DNA from: Chitinophagales bacterium
GTDB taxonomy: Bacteria; Bacteroidota; Bacteroidia; Chitinophagales; Saprospiraceae
Length of the DNA: 64,000 bases
Reading direction: 5' to 3'
Assembly (NCBI GenBank): GCA_017303875.1
Contig: JAFLBP010000013.1
Coordinates: 62,001 to 126,000, forward strand
Below the pieces are notes generated by a model. It saw nothing but the letters and a program-made list of their open reading frames with translations. It had not been told where the DNA came from and ran no database searches. Positions 44,386 to 54,363 of the stretch are shown piece by piece. The position numbers and the translations under genes are program-made. Numbering within the stretch: position 1 is the first letter of the stretch; each line of letters opens with the position of its first letter.

Positions 44386-45372
44386 TCAGAAAAAACGTGG
44401 ATTGTAAATGACCGGCGGCAGTTTCCCGGCGCCTATCGGTCGGTTCAGGCTGTATCGGAGTGAAATTTCGTGGCTCCCGCGTTGTACTGCCTGTAAGGCC
44501 GAAAGCGGCACATCATAGGCATAAGCAAGCGTTGTTTTCTCGTTGAGCGGCAAACCTCCCAGTATTACCAGCGCATCGCGGGATGTGCTGCTGTATCCTC
44601 TCCAGGAAGCGCCGGCAAATATATTATTGTCCCAGCGTCCCACCACAGAAATTTCCATTTGTGTCTCCGTTATGTCACTTTTTAGCAAAAATGAAGGTCG
44701 CAAAACCAAACGATCATTTAACACCATATTATATACAGCATGTGCAAACCATCCGCGCCGTACGCGCAAGGCCAAAGCCCCGTTCTGCGAACTGCTGCTG
44801 TTTAAACGTGGTGCAAATGCCGGAGTGAGGCCCAAACCTACCTGAAAACGTGTATTTTGAAGATAAATACCCGCCTCCGCCAAAGGAATTCCGGCTTGCA
44901 CCTTCCCGTCAGGCAAATTCGGATCATTATTACTAATCGGCCCTCCCGGCTCGTATTGCCCGTCAACTGTCCGCAACTTGGCCCCATCTAATGCATACTG
45001 CAAAAAACCAAATCCTACGCCAGCCGATAATACCGTATTTCGGTTGATCGCCCGATGAAAAGCATAGGATCCCACCACCCGCGTCGTCCGATGCGCACCC
45101 AATACATCATTCTCCATTTTTAATCCTACCCCACTGCTCACCATACTTAAGGGCAAATGCGCATTGATATGCTGACTCGTCGGCGCACCGTCAAGCCCAA
45201 CCCACTGCGCCCGATATACACCATTGGCCACCAAAGTCTGATCCATACCCGCTACAGCAGGATTCACGGCATACGGATTCAGCATGTACAAACTATACTG
45301 TGCCGGCTGTTGCGCCAACAAGTGTAGTGCCACACAACAAAATGCAATAACAAGTTCGTAGCGATAGTTCAT
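44386..45372 (-). CDS. PorP/SprF family T9SS outer membrane protein
   Basis: A 328-residue beta-barrel-type protein with signal peptide MNYRYELVIAFCCVALHLLA and the family opening QPAQYSLYMLNPYAVNPAVA. It continues with AGMDQTLVANGVYRAQWVGL, many alternating aromatic strands and a C-terminal Phe. PorP/SprF proteins pair with specific T9SS cargoes or with the core machinery. Here it is upstream of gldK, a typical porP-gldK neighbourhood. The exact paralogue cannot be named. Confidence 0.9.
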   Translation of the reverse strand: MNYRYELVIAFCCVALHLLAQQPAQYSLYMLNPYAVNPAVAGMDQTLVANGVYRAQWVGLDGAPTSQHINAHLPLSMVSSGVGLKMENDVLGAHRTTRVVGSYAFHRAINRNTVLSAGVGFGFLQYALDGAKLRTVDGQYEPGGPISNNDPNLPDGKVQAGIPLAEAGIYLQNTRFQVGLGLTPAFAPRLNSSSSQNGALALRVRRGWFAHAVYNMVLNDRLVLRPSFLLKSDITETQMEISVVGRWDNNIFAGASWRGYSSTSRDALVILGGLPLNEKTTLAYAYDVPLSALQAVQRGSHEISLRYSLNRPIGAGKLPPVIYNPRFF

Positions 45373-45441
45373 AGGCTCTTACTTTAATGGCTAACGCCTG
45401 TTCCGACATAAAAGTACAACATCAAAAGGCATTAATTCCGC

Positions 45442-47568
45442 TTATTTCGGGTCTGCCAGCATTTTTAAAAACTCAACTTCCGTTTCTACCGGACGTAAAC
45501 AGGCAAAATCCCGACACAAGTAATATAATACCGACGATTCCCCGGGCAACTTGCCCTCCAGCAGGGCCAGTCCGTCTGTCTCCTTTTCCGCCGCCGCCCA
45601 GATCCCGTTGGGAATAAAATGTCGTTTCAAAGCCTGACTTTTTTGAATTGCCTCCATGCCTACCAATGCAATTTCACGGGGTGGAAAATATGCCTGCAAA
45701 AGACCTAAAGCCCAGCGCGCAAATGCCTGAGGAAAACGCTCCACCGTTTCCTGAATCGCTTCCAGCATCCGCCCGGCCAGATCCCGCCAGTCCCGGCGAT
45801 CCAGTAATATCCCAAGGCGTTGAAGGTTCAGCACCATTGTACTATTGCTCGAAGGCGTGGCATTGTCGTATAACTCCACTTTGCGCAGCAAAATATCTTC
45901 CTGCCCGATACGGGTAAAAAAGAACAGTCCCGTTTCAGCATCCTGAAAATATTGAAGCACTTCCTCCATCAAAGCCGCTGCCCGGTCAACATACTGCCGG
46001 TCAAAAGTGATTTCCCATACATCCAGCAAGGCCGCGATTAAATAAGCGTAATCCTCCAAAAAGGCAGGGTATTCGGCTTTTCCGTCTTTCCAGGTATGCA
46101 GCAAATTATTGGCGCTGCCTGAAGCAGGATTGCGGAAGGCCTCCAGCAAAAAATGAATATTCCGCAGGGCAGCCTCCTTGTACCCTGGTATCGCAAGCGC
46201 CTCATAAGCCGAAGCATAGGCAGAAACCATTAATGCATTCCAGCCCAACAATACTTTCTCGTCTGTAATCGGGCGAATGCGCTGTGCCCGGGCCTCAAAC
46301 AGAATTTTCCGGCAATCTGCCATACGTTTTCTGAACTCCGCCGCCGGCATACCATGTTTTGCCGCAAAAGCTTCATACGACTCCGCACGCCATAATATAT
46401 TGTGATGCTCCCAGTTGCCATTTTCACTGACGTCGTAAAAATCATTGAATACAACTGCATCTGCTCCAAGCAATGCATCTATTTCTGATTTGGCCCAGAC
46501 GTAAAACTTCCCTTCCTCCCCTTCCGAATCGGCATCCAGGGCGGAGAAAAATCCGCCGCCGGCATGGGTCATCTCCCGCTCCACAAATTCCAGCGTTTCT
46601 GCAATGGTATCCCGGTATCGTTGCAGGCGCTCCATCAGAGCCGTCGGTTCCGGTCCGGCCAGATCGGGCGCATGTGCACTCACCCACACCTTATTATATA
46701 GTAACTTATGCGCATCGCTCAATGCAACAATAAGCAGGGCATTGTCGTAAAGCATTTTTTCAAAGTGCGGAATCAGCCAGGCCCTGTCGGTCGCATAACG
46801 GGCAAAGCCGCCGCCCAACTGATCGTAAATGCCGCCCTGAATCATTTTATCCAAAGAAAACAAGGCATGTTCAAGTGCATCCTGATTGCCGCTGTAAGCA
46901 TGAAAGGCCAGCAAAAATTTGATACTCATGGCGCCCGGAAACTTCGGGGCGCCACCAAAACCACCCGCTTCCCGATCAAAACGCTCACTGAGGCTCATAA
47001 ACACTTTAGCCGGATTCAGCAGTTCGGGCAACTTGTCGAGACCCGCATCCAGGGACCGGAGCAATGCTTTTTCGCCTTTTTGAAGCCCGGTAGTAAGTCT
47101 TTCGGCCTGATCGAGCGCTAACTGGCGTTCATTTTTCCAGATCTCCGCCATTCTGCTCAGCAATTCCGTCCAGGAAGGGCGGTTGTGTGCAGGCACCGGC
47201 GGGTAATAGGTTCCGGCGTAGAAAGGTTTGCCTTCCGGCGTGAGGAAACAATTCAAGGGCCATCCGCCGCCGCCCGTCAGCATCTGACAGGCATCCATAT
47301 AAATAGCATCCACATCGGGGCGTTCCTCCCGATCAACTTTGATATTGATAAAATGCGCATTCATCAGGGCGGCCACTTCGGGGTTTTCAAAAGATTCGCG
47401 CTCCATAACATGGCACCAATGGCAGGTAGCATATCCGATACTGACTAAAATCGGCTTCTGCTCTGCGCGGGCGCGCTCAAATGCCTCCGGGCGCCAGGCA
47501 TACCAATCAACCGGATTGTGCGCATGTTGAAGGAGATAGGGAGATATTTCGTGTTGCAGGCGGTTCAT
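45442..47568 (-). CDS. DUF255 thioredoxin-fold/six-hairpin glycosidase-like protein
   Basis: A 708-residue protein of the YyaL/SSP411 family from the ATG at 47568. It has an N-terminal thioredoxin-like DUF255 domain (about 1-165) with [32 protein letters not shown] and [21 protein letters not shown] long alpha/alpha-barrel follows (about 190-690), with [39 protein letters not shown] and [14 protein letters not shown]. The CHWC motif could be redox active. Biochemical role unproven. The preceding dehydratase gene ends 1 nt before the start, so they are co-translated. Confidence 0.85.
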   Translation of the reverse strand: MNRLQHEISPYLLQHAHNPVDWYAWRPEAFERARAEQKPILVSIGYATCHWCHVMERESFENPEVAALMNAHFINIKVDREERPDVDAIYMDACQMLTGGGGWPLNCFLTPEGKPFYAGTYYPPVPAHNRPSWTELLSRMAEIWKNERQLALDQAERLTTGLQKGEKALLRSLDAGLDKLPELLNPAKVFMSLSERFDREAGGFGGAPKFPGAMSIKFLLAFHAYSGNQDALEHALFSLDKMIQGGIYDQLGGGFARYATDRAWLIPHFEKMLYDNALLIVALSDAHKLLYNKVWVSAHAPDLAGPEPTALMERLQRYRDTIAETLEFVEREMTHAGGGFFSALDADSEGEEGKFYVWAKSEIDALLGADAVVFNDFYDVSENGNWEHHNILWRAESYEAFAAKHGMPAAEFRKRMADCRKILFEARAQRIRPITDEKVLLGWNALMVSAYASAYEALAIPGYKEAALRNIHFLLEAFRNPASGSANNLLHTWKDGKAEYPAFLEDYAYLIAALLDVWEITFDRQYVDRAAALMEEVLQYFQDAETGLFFFTRIGQEDILLRKVELYDNATPSSNSTMVLNLQRLGILLDRRDWRDLAGRMLEAIQETVERFPQAFARWALGLLQAYFPPREIALVGMEAIQKSQALKRHFIPNGIWAAAEKETDGLALLEGKLPGESSVLYYLCRDFACLRPVETEVEFLKMLADPK

Positions 47569-47569
47569 A

Positions 47570-47830
47570 TTAATCAATTTGTCGGGCGTTCTGATATTTT
47601 TGATAGATAAGCAAAATGGCCTGAGCCATCTCCCGGTCTTTATCGGTAACGATATTTCCGGCATCGTGGGTGGTCAGTTGAATTTCTACGGTATTCCACA
47701 CATTACTCCAATGCGGATGATGACCAAGTTTTTCTGCGAGGAATGCAATTTCGGTCATAAAGGTAAATGCCTCCGGAAAGTCGGAGAAGACAAACTGAGC
47801 CTGTAAACGATTTTTTTCTTCGCGCCACAT
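47570..47830 (-). CDS. pterin-4a-carbinolamine dehydratase
   Basis: An 86-residue PhhB/PCD family enzyme recycling the 4a-hydroxy pterin cofactor of aromatic amino acid hydroxylases. [20 protein letters not shown] is the catalytic signature with three histidines, and [17 protein letters not shown] completes the family pattern. Length is about average for the family. It is directly upstream of the DUF255 gene with a 1-nt gap, an unusual pairing. No hydroxylase gene is in the window. Confidence 0.9.
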   Translation of the reverse strand: MWREEKNRLQAQFVFSDFPEAFTFMTEIAFLAEKLGHHPHWSNVWNTVEIQLTTHDAGNIVTDKDREMAQAILLIYQKYQNARQID

Positions 47831-47867
47831 ATTTTACAAGTTTAAAGCCGGCCGGAAAAGCCTTGGT

Positions 47868-47903
47868 ACTTGTTCGGCAATCATAAGTCCCCGAACAAGC
47901 GCC
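47868..47903. repeat. small inverted repeat of the GCGCTTGTTCGGG family
   Basis: ACTTGTTCGG (47868-47877) and CCCGAACAAGCGCC (47890-47903) form an imperfect hairpin matching the ends of the 162-nt element at 9886-10047 with almost all of the interior missing. Confidence 0.6.
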
Positions 47904-48037
47904 TGAAACCACAACATGAGCAGGGTTGAAAAGTTTATTCCTAATATTAAATAAAAAAATATATATCTTTTGCGAAAATCGCTGAAAACGGGCCTTGCGC
48001 CACCCCGACCTTTGTCTCAACAAAACGACGAAATAAC

Positions 48038-48139
48038 ATGAACACACAAATCAAATCATTCGCCCAAGCCTCCACAAGTACCGAACTGGACTTTCTAAAC
48101 AGACACAAACAGCGCTGCCCCGGCAGTCGCCCTGCATAA
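48038..48139 (+). CDS. possible 33-residue small protein
   Basis: An ATG at 48038 opens a frame of 33 residues starting MNTQIKSFAQASTSTELDF, then LNRHKQRCPGSRPA and a stop. GACCTTTG about 20 nt upstream is close to a -7 box (one mismatch). No similar protein comes to mind; it may be chance or a remnant. Confidence 0.2.
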   Translation: MNTQIKSFAQASTSTELDFLNRHKQRCPGSRPA

Positions 48140-48170
48140 CTTCCATTCCCCTCTATTCTCTATGTTTATC

Positions 48171-48312
48171 GCTATCCTCAAAGTGTATCCAATCTTACAG
48201 GTAATGAATGTTTTGGAACACCGCTATCCTCTGCCATGAAAGCACCCGATCAATTCAAGTTTGCTATCCTCTGCCATGAAAACATCCGGCTATCCTCAGA
48301 CATGCTATCCTC
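48171..48312. repeat. five copies of GCTATCCTC, some with GCCATGAAA
   Basis: GCTATCCTC occurs at 48171, 48223, 48263, 48289 and 48304, two of them continuing as TGCCATGAAA. Spacing is irregular (52, 40, 26 and 15 nt). The stretch up to 48582 shows no gene other than the weak small ORF and the long N-terminal extension of the dnaX frame, which I do not accept as coding. Confidence 0.6.
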
Positions 48313-48582
48313 CGGCAGATTGAATCATGAAAGCGCCATGAAGACTGGTTATCGTTCATTGTAGTTTGTTTGTTCACCTGTGCCCGGCGCAAGCGAGGCC
48401 TTCCCGAAAGATTAGAGGGGAACAGCATTGTGGCTATCCGCTGTACCGCTTACATATGGCCGACCGAGCGTCGGCACAGGCAAAAATTAGGACCAAGGTA
48501 GAAGAGGGCGCCCGACAAAATACAGTTCGCTGTGATTTGCTCGGGCGTTTCTTTTTTATTTCCATAATCCGGCAGGACTTCG

Positions 48583-48590
48583 TATTTTTG
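48583..48590 (+). promoter_or_regulatory. -7 box TATTTTTG just before dnaX
   Basis: TATTTTTG ends 6 nt before the dnaX ATG at 48597; a TTTC about 20 nt upstream is a weak -33. A leaderless dnaX mRNA would result. Confidence 0.45.
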
Positions 48591-48596
48591 TGCAAG

Positions 48597-50378
48597 ATGA
48601 GCAACTTTGTCGTATCCGCAAGAAAATACCGTCCGCAACGCTTTCAGGATGTGGTTGGGCAGCAGCATGTCGCGCTGACCCTGAAGAATGCATTGGCTAC
48701 TGATCATGTGGCCCATGCATTTTTATTTACCGGCCCACGCGGGGTAGGTAAAACGACCTGTGCCCGTATTCTGGCCCGAATTCTGAACTGCGAGCAGCGC
48801 ACACCCGAATATGAGGCCTGCAACGAGTGCTCCTCCTGCAAATCTTTTAATGAAAATGCCTCTTTCAACATCATTGAGCTGGATGCGGCATCCAACAACT
48901 CTGTTGAACATATCCGCGCACTTACCGAGCAGGTGCGCTTTCAGCCCCAGCAAGGCAAATACAAGGTTTTTATCATTGACGAGGTGCACATGCTCTCCAA
49001 TCAGGCATTTAATGCCTTTCTGAAAACCCTGGAGGAGCCGCCCCCCTATGCTATTTTTATTCTGGCCACTACGGAGAAACACAAGATCATTCCAACGATC
49101 CTCTCCCGCTGTCAGATTTTTGATTTCCGCCGCATCAGCGTGGGAGACATTGTGCTGCACCTTCAGAACATTTGCCGTCAGGAAGGGATCGTTGCGGAGG
49201 AGGATGCCCTGCACATCGTTGGCCAAAAAGCCGATGGTGCGCTGCGCGATGCTTTGTCTATTTTTGACCGGATCACCAGTTTTTCGGGAAAATCCATTCG
49301 CTATGCCGATGTAATTGAAAACCTGAACGTCCTTGATTATGATTATTATTTCCAACTGACCGATGCCGTGCTTTCCGAAGACGTGCCGGCGCTGATGAAC
49401 TTATTCGATCAGATCTTGCGCAAAGGTTTTGAGGCAGACACCTGCATCAGCGGCTTGGCCGAGCACTTGCGCAACCTGCTGGTTTGTAAGGAAGAAAGCA
49501 CCCTGGCACTCCTTGAAGTAGGTGAAAATTTGCGTGAACGCTATCGCAAACAGGCAAACATTGCCTCCAATGCTTTCATTCTCAGCGCGTTGAACCTCGC
49601 AAACGAGTGCGATATCCATTTCAAAACCGCACGCAATAAACGCCTGCACGCTGAAATTACACTGCTCAAAATCTGCCATATTACCCGCGCACTCAGCGGC
49701 GTACAGCTCAATGGCGCGGAAAATAAAGGCTTGGAAAAAAAAACTCCTGACCTGAGCAAAACGCCGGTTTCGGGGCAAAATGCGTCCGCTGCTCCGGCTA
49801 TTCAGACGGCAAAAGCACCGGCGGCAGCAAGCCCTGAGGCAATGCCTCAAACCAATGCCCGCGAGCTGGATCCCTCCGCAATTGCCAACCTCCGCGCCTC
49901 GATACAATCGGGCGAAAAACGCATGGAATCCGTGCCCCTGCGTATGGATGCCTTTGAGGAGGCCATCCTGAAAGAAGATGCCCACTTAGCAACCCTTCAA
50001 AGTCGATTAGACCTGCCCAATGCCCGCGCAGAATGGTTAAAATATGCCGAAGGGCTGGAATCCAACCTGATCCGGCTGGCATTAAGTTCAGCCACTTTAA
50101 GCCTTGAGGGGAAAAAACTGATTGCAACGGTTCGCTCCTCCATTGAGCGCAGTTATTTGCAAAATGAATCGCTGCGTATGCTGGATGTCTTGCGTAACAA
50201 ACTCCACGACAATGGGCTTACCCTGCAAATCAACCTTGATGAAACCCTCGCCCGAGAACAGCAAGCCCCTAAAGTGCAACGCCCCCTGACCAAAGCAGAA
50301 AAAATTCAGCAACTCAGAAACACCTATCCGGCGATTAATGAATTGATCAGCCGCTTCGATCTCAAGTTAGATGACTAA
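48597..50378 (+). CDS. dnaX: DNA polymerase III subunit gamma/tau
   Basis: A 593-residue clamp-loader ATPase from the ATG at 48597 (MSNFVVSARKYRPQRFQDVV); the 77-residue upstream extension to 48366 is rejected as it has no family character. It has Walker A GPRGVGKTTCARILA, a zinc site (NCEQRTPEYEACNECSSC), the DEVH box IDEVHMLSNQAFNAFL and sensor/SRC LSRCQIFDFRRI. A linker and C-terminal tau-like domain follow to 593. It loads the beta clamp in replication. The next gene overlaps it by 8 nt, suggesting one operon. Confidence 0.93.
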   Translation: MSNFVVSARKYRPQRFQDVVGQQHVALTLKNALATDHVAHAFLFTGPRGVGKTTCARILARILNCEQRTPEYEACNECSSCKSFNENASFNIIELDAASNNSVEHIRALTEQVRFQPQQGKYKVFIIDEVHMLSNQAFNAFLKTLEEPPPYAIFILATTEKHKIIPTILSRCQIFDFRRISVGDIVLHLQNICRQEGIVAEEDALHIVGQKADGALRDALSIFDRITSFSGKSIRYADVIENLNVLDYDYYFQLTDAVLSEDVPALMNLFDQILRKGFEADTCISGLAEHLRNLLVCKEESTLALLEVGENLRERYRKQANIASNAFILSALNLANECDIHFKTARNKRLHAEITLLKICHITRALSGVQLNGAENKGLEKKTPDLSKTPVSGQNASAAPAIQTAKAPAAASPEAMPQTNARELDPSAIANLRASIQSGEKRMESVPLRMDAFEEAILKEDAHLATLQSRLDLPNARAEWLKYAEGLESNLIRLALSSATLSLEGKKLIATVRSSIERSYLQNESLRMLDVLRNKLHDNGLTLQINLDETLAREQQAPKVQRPLTKAEKIQQLRNTYPAINELISRFDLKLDD

Positions 50379-51078
50379 TTCTTCAAACACATTCTGGCAC
50401 CTGGAAAATATAGATGTCACCCATCTGCTTTGTCCGAACAAACTCGGCGACGACAAGCGGATGCAACAACATGTGCAGAAAAGTTTCCGGAAAAACGAAC
50501 GGATTTACATTCCGGAAGACCAATCTGACCGGATTTATTTTATCACGGAAGGGAGGGTCAAAATTTCGTCGATGAGCGACGACGGGAAGGAGATTACGAA
50601 AGCCATACTCGGGCAAGGCGAAGTTTTTGGAGAACAGGCCATACTCGGGGAAAACAAAAGGCACGATACCGCACAAGCCCTGGAAGATACCCAAGCCTGT
50701 GTGGTAAGCCTTGATGAATTGCGCAGCCTGATGCGGGAACGCAGTGAATTGAACCTGTTTTTCATGCGAATTTTTGGCGCACGCCAGTTAGAAATGGAAC
50801 GACGCCTGGAATCGCTCGTTTTTCGGGACAGCCGTAGCCGGATTGTTGAATTTCTGATTAACCTGGCGCAGACAAAAGGCGCCCGTGTTGGCTATGAATG
50901 GGTAGTCCGAAATTTTATTACTCATCAGGAAATTGCCAACCTGACTGCCACCAGCCGCCAAACCGTCACCACAACACTTAATGATTTGCGCGCAGCCAAA
51001 CTGCTGACCTTCAACCGCAGCCGTTTGCTGATTCGCGATCTGGAAGCCCTCAAAGCCGAGATTAAGTCTGTAAAATAA
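50371..51078 (+). CDS. Crp/Fnr family transcriptional regulator
   Basis: A 235-residue protein with an N-terminal cyclic-nucleotide-binding-like beta barrel (about 30-140; SDRIYFITEGRVKISSMSDD, then ILGQGEVFGEQAIL) and a C-terminal winged helix (about 165-225; ITHQEIANLTATSRQTVTTT, LNDLRAAKLL). The Arg/Ser of a cAMP pocket (RxSxxR) is not seen, so another effector or none is likely. No Fnr-type cysteine cluster. It overlaps dnaX by 8 nt and precedes mutB by 8 nt, so it may control the same transcript. Confidence 0.88.
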   Translation: MTNSSNTFWHLENIDVTHLLCPNKLGDDKRMQQHVQKSFRKNERIYIPEDQSDRIYFITEGRVKISSMSDDGKEITKAILGQGEVFGEQAILGENKRHDTAQALEDTQACVVSLDELRSLMRERSELNLFFMRIFGARQLEMERRLESLVFRDSRSRIVEFLINLAQTKGARVGYEWVVRNFITHQEIANLTATSRQTVTTTLNDLRAAKLLTFNRSRLLIRDLEALKAEIKSVK

Positions 51079-51086
51079 TATAAGCC

Positions 51087-53162
51087 ATGCCTGTACCCGA
51101 TTTTTCCACCGCAACGATCGACTGGTCCCTGCGCCCGGCCTCACAGAACGGGCAACACCAGGCCAGTACCCAGCCCGATTACAGCCGGCGATATGTTGCC
51201 GGAAAACCGCCCTTCCTTGGCGGGCCTTACAGTTCCATGTATGTTACACAGCCTTGGACCATCCGACAATACGCCGGATTCAGCACGGCCGAAGAGAGCA
51301 ATGCCTTTTACCGCCGCAATCTGGCAGCCGGACAAAAGGGGCTTTCTGTAGCCTTTGACCTGGCAACCCACCGCGGCTACGACAGCGATCACCCGCGCGT
51401 AGTGGGGGATGTGGGTAAAGCCGGCGTTGCCATTGATACGGTGGAGGATATGAAAATCCTGTTTGATCAGATTCCACTGGATCAGATGTCTGTATCCATG
51501 ACGATGAATGGAGCGGTCATTCCGGTGATGGCATTTTTTATTGTGGCGGCTGAAGAGCAGGGCGTTGGGCCGGAATTACTATCCGGTACCATCCAGAATG
51601 ATATTCTCAAGGAATTTATGGTGCGCAACACCTATATCTATCCACCAGCGCCGAGCATGCGCATTATCGGGGATATTTTTGAGTTTTGTGCGCACAAGAT
51701 GCCGAAATTTAACTCCATTTCTATTTCCGGTTATCATATGCACGAGGCGGGGGCGCCTGCGGAAATCGAGTTGGCATACACCCTTGCCGACGGGATGGAA
51801 TATATTCGCACCGGCTTGAAAGCCGGTTTAAAAGTTGATGAATTTGCGCCGCGTTTGTCCTTTTTCTGGGGAATCGGGATGCAACATTTTCGGGAGATCG
51901 CTAAAATGCGGGCAGGCCGACTGCTTTGGGCTAAAATTGTACAGCAATTTGAACCCAAAAGCGCTAAAAGTTTAGCCTTGCGCACCCACTGTCAGACCAG
52001 CGGATGGAGCCTTACCGAACAAGATCCTTTCAACAACGTAGCGCGCACCTGTATTGAGGCGATGGCAGCGGTTATGGGCGGCACACAGAGTTTGCATACC
52101 AATTCCTTCGACGAAGCCATTGCATTACCCACTGATTTTTCTGCAAAAATCGCCCGCGACACGCAATTATACATTCAACGTGAAACGGGCATTTGCAAAT
52201 CCATTGACCCCTGGGCCGGCTCTGCCGTTGTGGAGCGGATTACTGCTGAATTGGTAGAAAAAGCCTGGGCGCTGATTGAAGAAGTGGAAGCGCTTGGTGG
52301 TATGGCCAAAGCAATTGAGGCCGGCGTGCCCAAACTGCGCATTGAAGAGGCGGCTGCGCAAAAGCAGGCTGGCATCGACAGTGGTGCGGAGCGCATTGTC
52401 GGAGTTAATATTTTTCAGGTAAACGACGACGCGCCGTTTGAAATACTGGAAGTAGACAATACGGCGGTGCGCGAATCGCAGATTCGCCGGATTGTAACTG
52501 TTAAAGCCAGCCGGGATCAGGCTGCTGTGGAAAAATCACTGGCGGCCATTGAAGCCGCTGCGCGCAGCGGCGAGGGCAATTTGCTGGCGCTGGCAGTTGA
52601 AGCAGCGCGTTTGCGCGCTACTTTGGGCGAAATTTCTTTTGCAATGGAAAAGGCCTTTGGGCGTTTTGCCGCTACCACCCGTACGGTTTCCGGTGTTTAT
52701 GCTGCCAGTATGCAAAGTAATGAAGATTTTGACGCCGCCCGCAAGCTGACCGATGAATTCGCTGCTGCGGAGGGACGCCGACCACGTATCATGATTGCCA
52801 AACTCGGGCAGGATGGCCACGACCGGGGTGCTAAAGTGATCGCCACTGCCTTTGCCGATCTTGGATTTGATGTTGATATTGGCCCCTTATTCCAGACGCC
52901 GGAGGAGGCGGCACGACAAGCTGCTGAAAATGACGTTCACATTTTGGGTATTTCCTCGCTGGCAGCGGGGCATAAAACCCTGGTGCCGCAAACCGTGGCA
53001 GCGCTTAAGGCACTTGGTCGGGAGGATATTCTGGTTGTAGTGGGTGGTGTAATTCCTCAGCAGGATTATCCTTACCTGTTTGAGCAGGGTGCGGCGGCTG
53101 TTTTTGGGCCAGGCACGGTGATTGCCAAAGCTGCGCAGGACTTGTTAAAGATGCTGATGTAA
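51087..53162 (+). CDS. mutB: methylmalonyl-CoA mutase large subunit
   Basis: A 691-residue B12-dependent mutase that interconverts methylmalonyl-CoA and succinyl-CoA. The N-terminal barrel shows [39 protein letters not shown] and [19 protein letters not shown]. The C-terminal cobalamin domain has [20 protein letters not shown] (DxHxxG) and [15 protein letters not shown]. It is slightly short at the N-terminus compared with the usual about 715. The small subunit (mutA) is not adjacent, which is unusual. An alkane-monooxygenase gene follows after 18 nt. Confidence 0.92.
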   Translation: MPVPDFSTATIDWSLRPASQNGQHQASTQPDYSRRYVAGKPPFLGGPYSSMYVTQPWTIRQYAGFSTAEESNAFYRRNLAAGQKGLSVAFDLATHRGYDSDHPRVVGDVGKAGVAIDTVEDMKILFDQIPLDQMSVSMTMNGAVIPVMAFFIVAAEEQGVGPELLSGTIQNDILKEFMVRNTYIYPPAPSMRIIGDIFEFCAHKMPKFNSISISGYHMHEAGAPAEIELAYTLADGMEYIRTGLKAGLKVDEFAPRLSFFWGIGMQHFREIAKMRAGRLLWAKIVQQFEPKSAKSLALRTHCQTSGWSLTEQDPFNNVARTCIEAMAAVMGGTQSLHTNSFDEAIALPTDFSAKIARDTQLYIQRETGICKSIDPWAGSAVVERITAELVEKAWALIEEVEALGGMAKAIEAGVPKLRIEEAAAQKQAGIDSGAERIVGVNIFQVNDDAPFEILEVDNTAVRESQIRRIVTVKASRDQAAVEKSLAAIEAAARSGEGNLLALAVEAARLRATLGEISFAMEKAFGRFAATTRTVSGVYAASMQSNEDFDAARKLTDEFAAAEGRRPRIMIAKLGQDGHDRGAKVIATAFADLGFDVDIGPLFQTPEEAARQAAENDVHILGISSLAAGHKTLVPQTVAALKALGREDILVVVGGVIPQQDYPYLFEQGAAAVFGPGTVIAKAAQDLLKMLM

Positions 53163-53180
53163 CTTTTAACCTGTGATATT

Positions 53181-54218
53181 ATGCGGGATCTCAAATATCT
53201 GATTGCTTATTTGTTGCCGGGCAGTGCTGTTTTAGCGCTTTGGCAGCCGGAACGTTTTGCCTGGGCGACTGTCGTATTGAGTTTCCTGATTATTCCCTTG
53301 ATGGAGCAATTATTGCCGCAATCCGCAAAGAATATTGCAGTGGAAGAAGAGCCGGCGCGCAGTAAGCGGATATTTTTTGACATACTTCTTTATCTGAATG
53401 CGCCTTTCCTGTTTGTCATTACGGGCTGGTATTTGTTTTTGCTTAAAAACGCGGCATTCGACTGGCCTGTACTGTTGGGCTTAAGCCTGAGCACCGGAAT
53501 TGTGGTAGGCGCCATTGGCATTAATGTGGCGCATGAGTTGGGGCATCGCAGCACAAAATTTGAGCAGTTTTTGGCCAAATGCATGCTGCTGCCAGCCTTG
53601 TACCAGCATTTTTTTATTGAGCACAATAAGGGCCATCACAAGCATGTGGCCACAGATAAAGACCCGGCCTCTGCACGGTATGGAGAAATGGTGTATACAT
53701 TTTGGTGGCGATCCGTTAGTGGCAGCTGGCGCAGTGCCTGGCAGTTAGAGCGGGAACGCCTGGCACAAGCGGGCGGGAAATTCTGGAGCATTCAGAATGA
53801 AATGCTGCGTTTTACGCTTATTCAGTTGTTGTGGCTGAGCGTCTGGTTTATCTACGGCGGATTCCCAACATTATTTGGAGCAATTGTCATTGCCTGCATC
53901 GGCATTTTGCTGCTGGAAACCATCAATTACATTGAGCATTACGGCCTAAGGCGAAAAATGCTGCCTTCCGGCAGGCCGGAGCCGGTTTCGCCTGCGCATT
54001 CCTGGAACAGCGACCATGAGCTGGGCCGCATTTTCCTGTATGAATTGACGCGGCACAGCGATCATCACTATAAGGCTACGCGTAAATATCAGGTTTTGAG
54101 GCATTTAGAAGAAAGCCCTCAATTACCGCTGGGTTATCCGGCCAGTGTATTAGCTACCCTGGCGCCACCCTTGTGGTTTGCGATGATTCACCCAAGACTA
54201 CCCCGCGAAAACGCCTAA
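53181..54218 (+). CDS. alkB: alkane 1-monooxygenase (AlkB family)
   Basis: A 345-residue integral-membrane di-iron hydroxylase. The histidine motifs are intact: NVAHELGHRS, HNKGHHKHVATDKDPASARY, the NYIEHYGLRR signature and RHSDHHYKATRKYQVLRH. About six TM segments surround them. It oxidises medium- to long-chain alkanes or alkyl groups with rubredoxin as electron donor; no rubredoxin gene is in the window. Last gene of the dnaX-crp-mutB run (18-nt gap after mutB); a repeat block follows. Confidence 0.92.
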   Translation: MRDLKYLIAYLLPGSAVLALWQPERFAWATVVLSFLIIPLMEQLLPQSAKNIAVEEEPARSKRIFFDILLYLNAPFLFVITGWYLFLLKNAAFDWPVLLGLSLSTGIVVGAIGINVAHELGHRSTKFEQFLAKCMLLPALYQHFFIEHNKGHHKHVATDKDPASARYGEMVYTFWWRSVSGSWRSAWQLERERLAQAGGKFWSIQNEMLRFTLIQLLWLSVWFIYGGFPTLFGAIVIACIGILLLETINYIEHYGLRRKMLPSGRPEPVSPAHSWNSDHELGRIFLYELTRHSDHHYKATRKYQVLRHLEESPQLPLGYPASVLATLAPPLWFAMIHPRLPRENA

Positions 54219-54221
54219 AAC

Positions 54222-54363
54222 ACTCAAACACAAAAAATTCATCGTTCATCGTTACTAAAGCTGCCACGAATACACGAATGGCGTTGCGCCTGAATGCTCA
54301 CGAAAACACTTAAACCCTAAGACACTCAAACACAAAAAATTCATCGTTCATCGTTACCAAAAT
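54222..54363. repeat. second locus of the 93-bp-type tandem repeat
   Basis: TTCATCGTTCATCGTTA occurs at 54238 and 54340 (102-nt period) with ACACTCAAACACAAAAAA before each and CTGCCACGAATACACGAATG between them. Unit and order match the block at 11541-11875. The second copy abuts the start of the next gene. Confidence 0.85.

Noticed and set aside
48366..48596. 77-residue N-terminal extension of dnaX
   Set aside because: It lacks family similarity, crosses a -7 box, and the ATG at 48597 gives the standard DnaX N-terminus.
54222..54363. insertion sequence footprint
   Set aside because: No transposase or clear terminal inverted repeats; it is a tandem repeat shared with 11541-11875.
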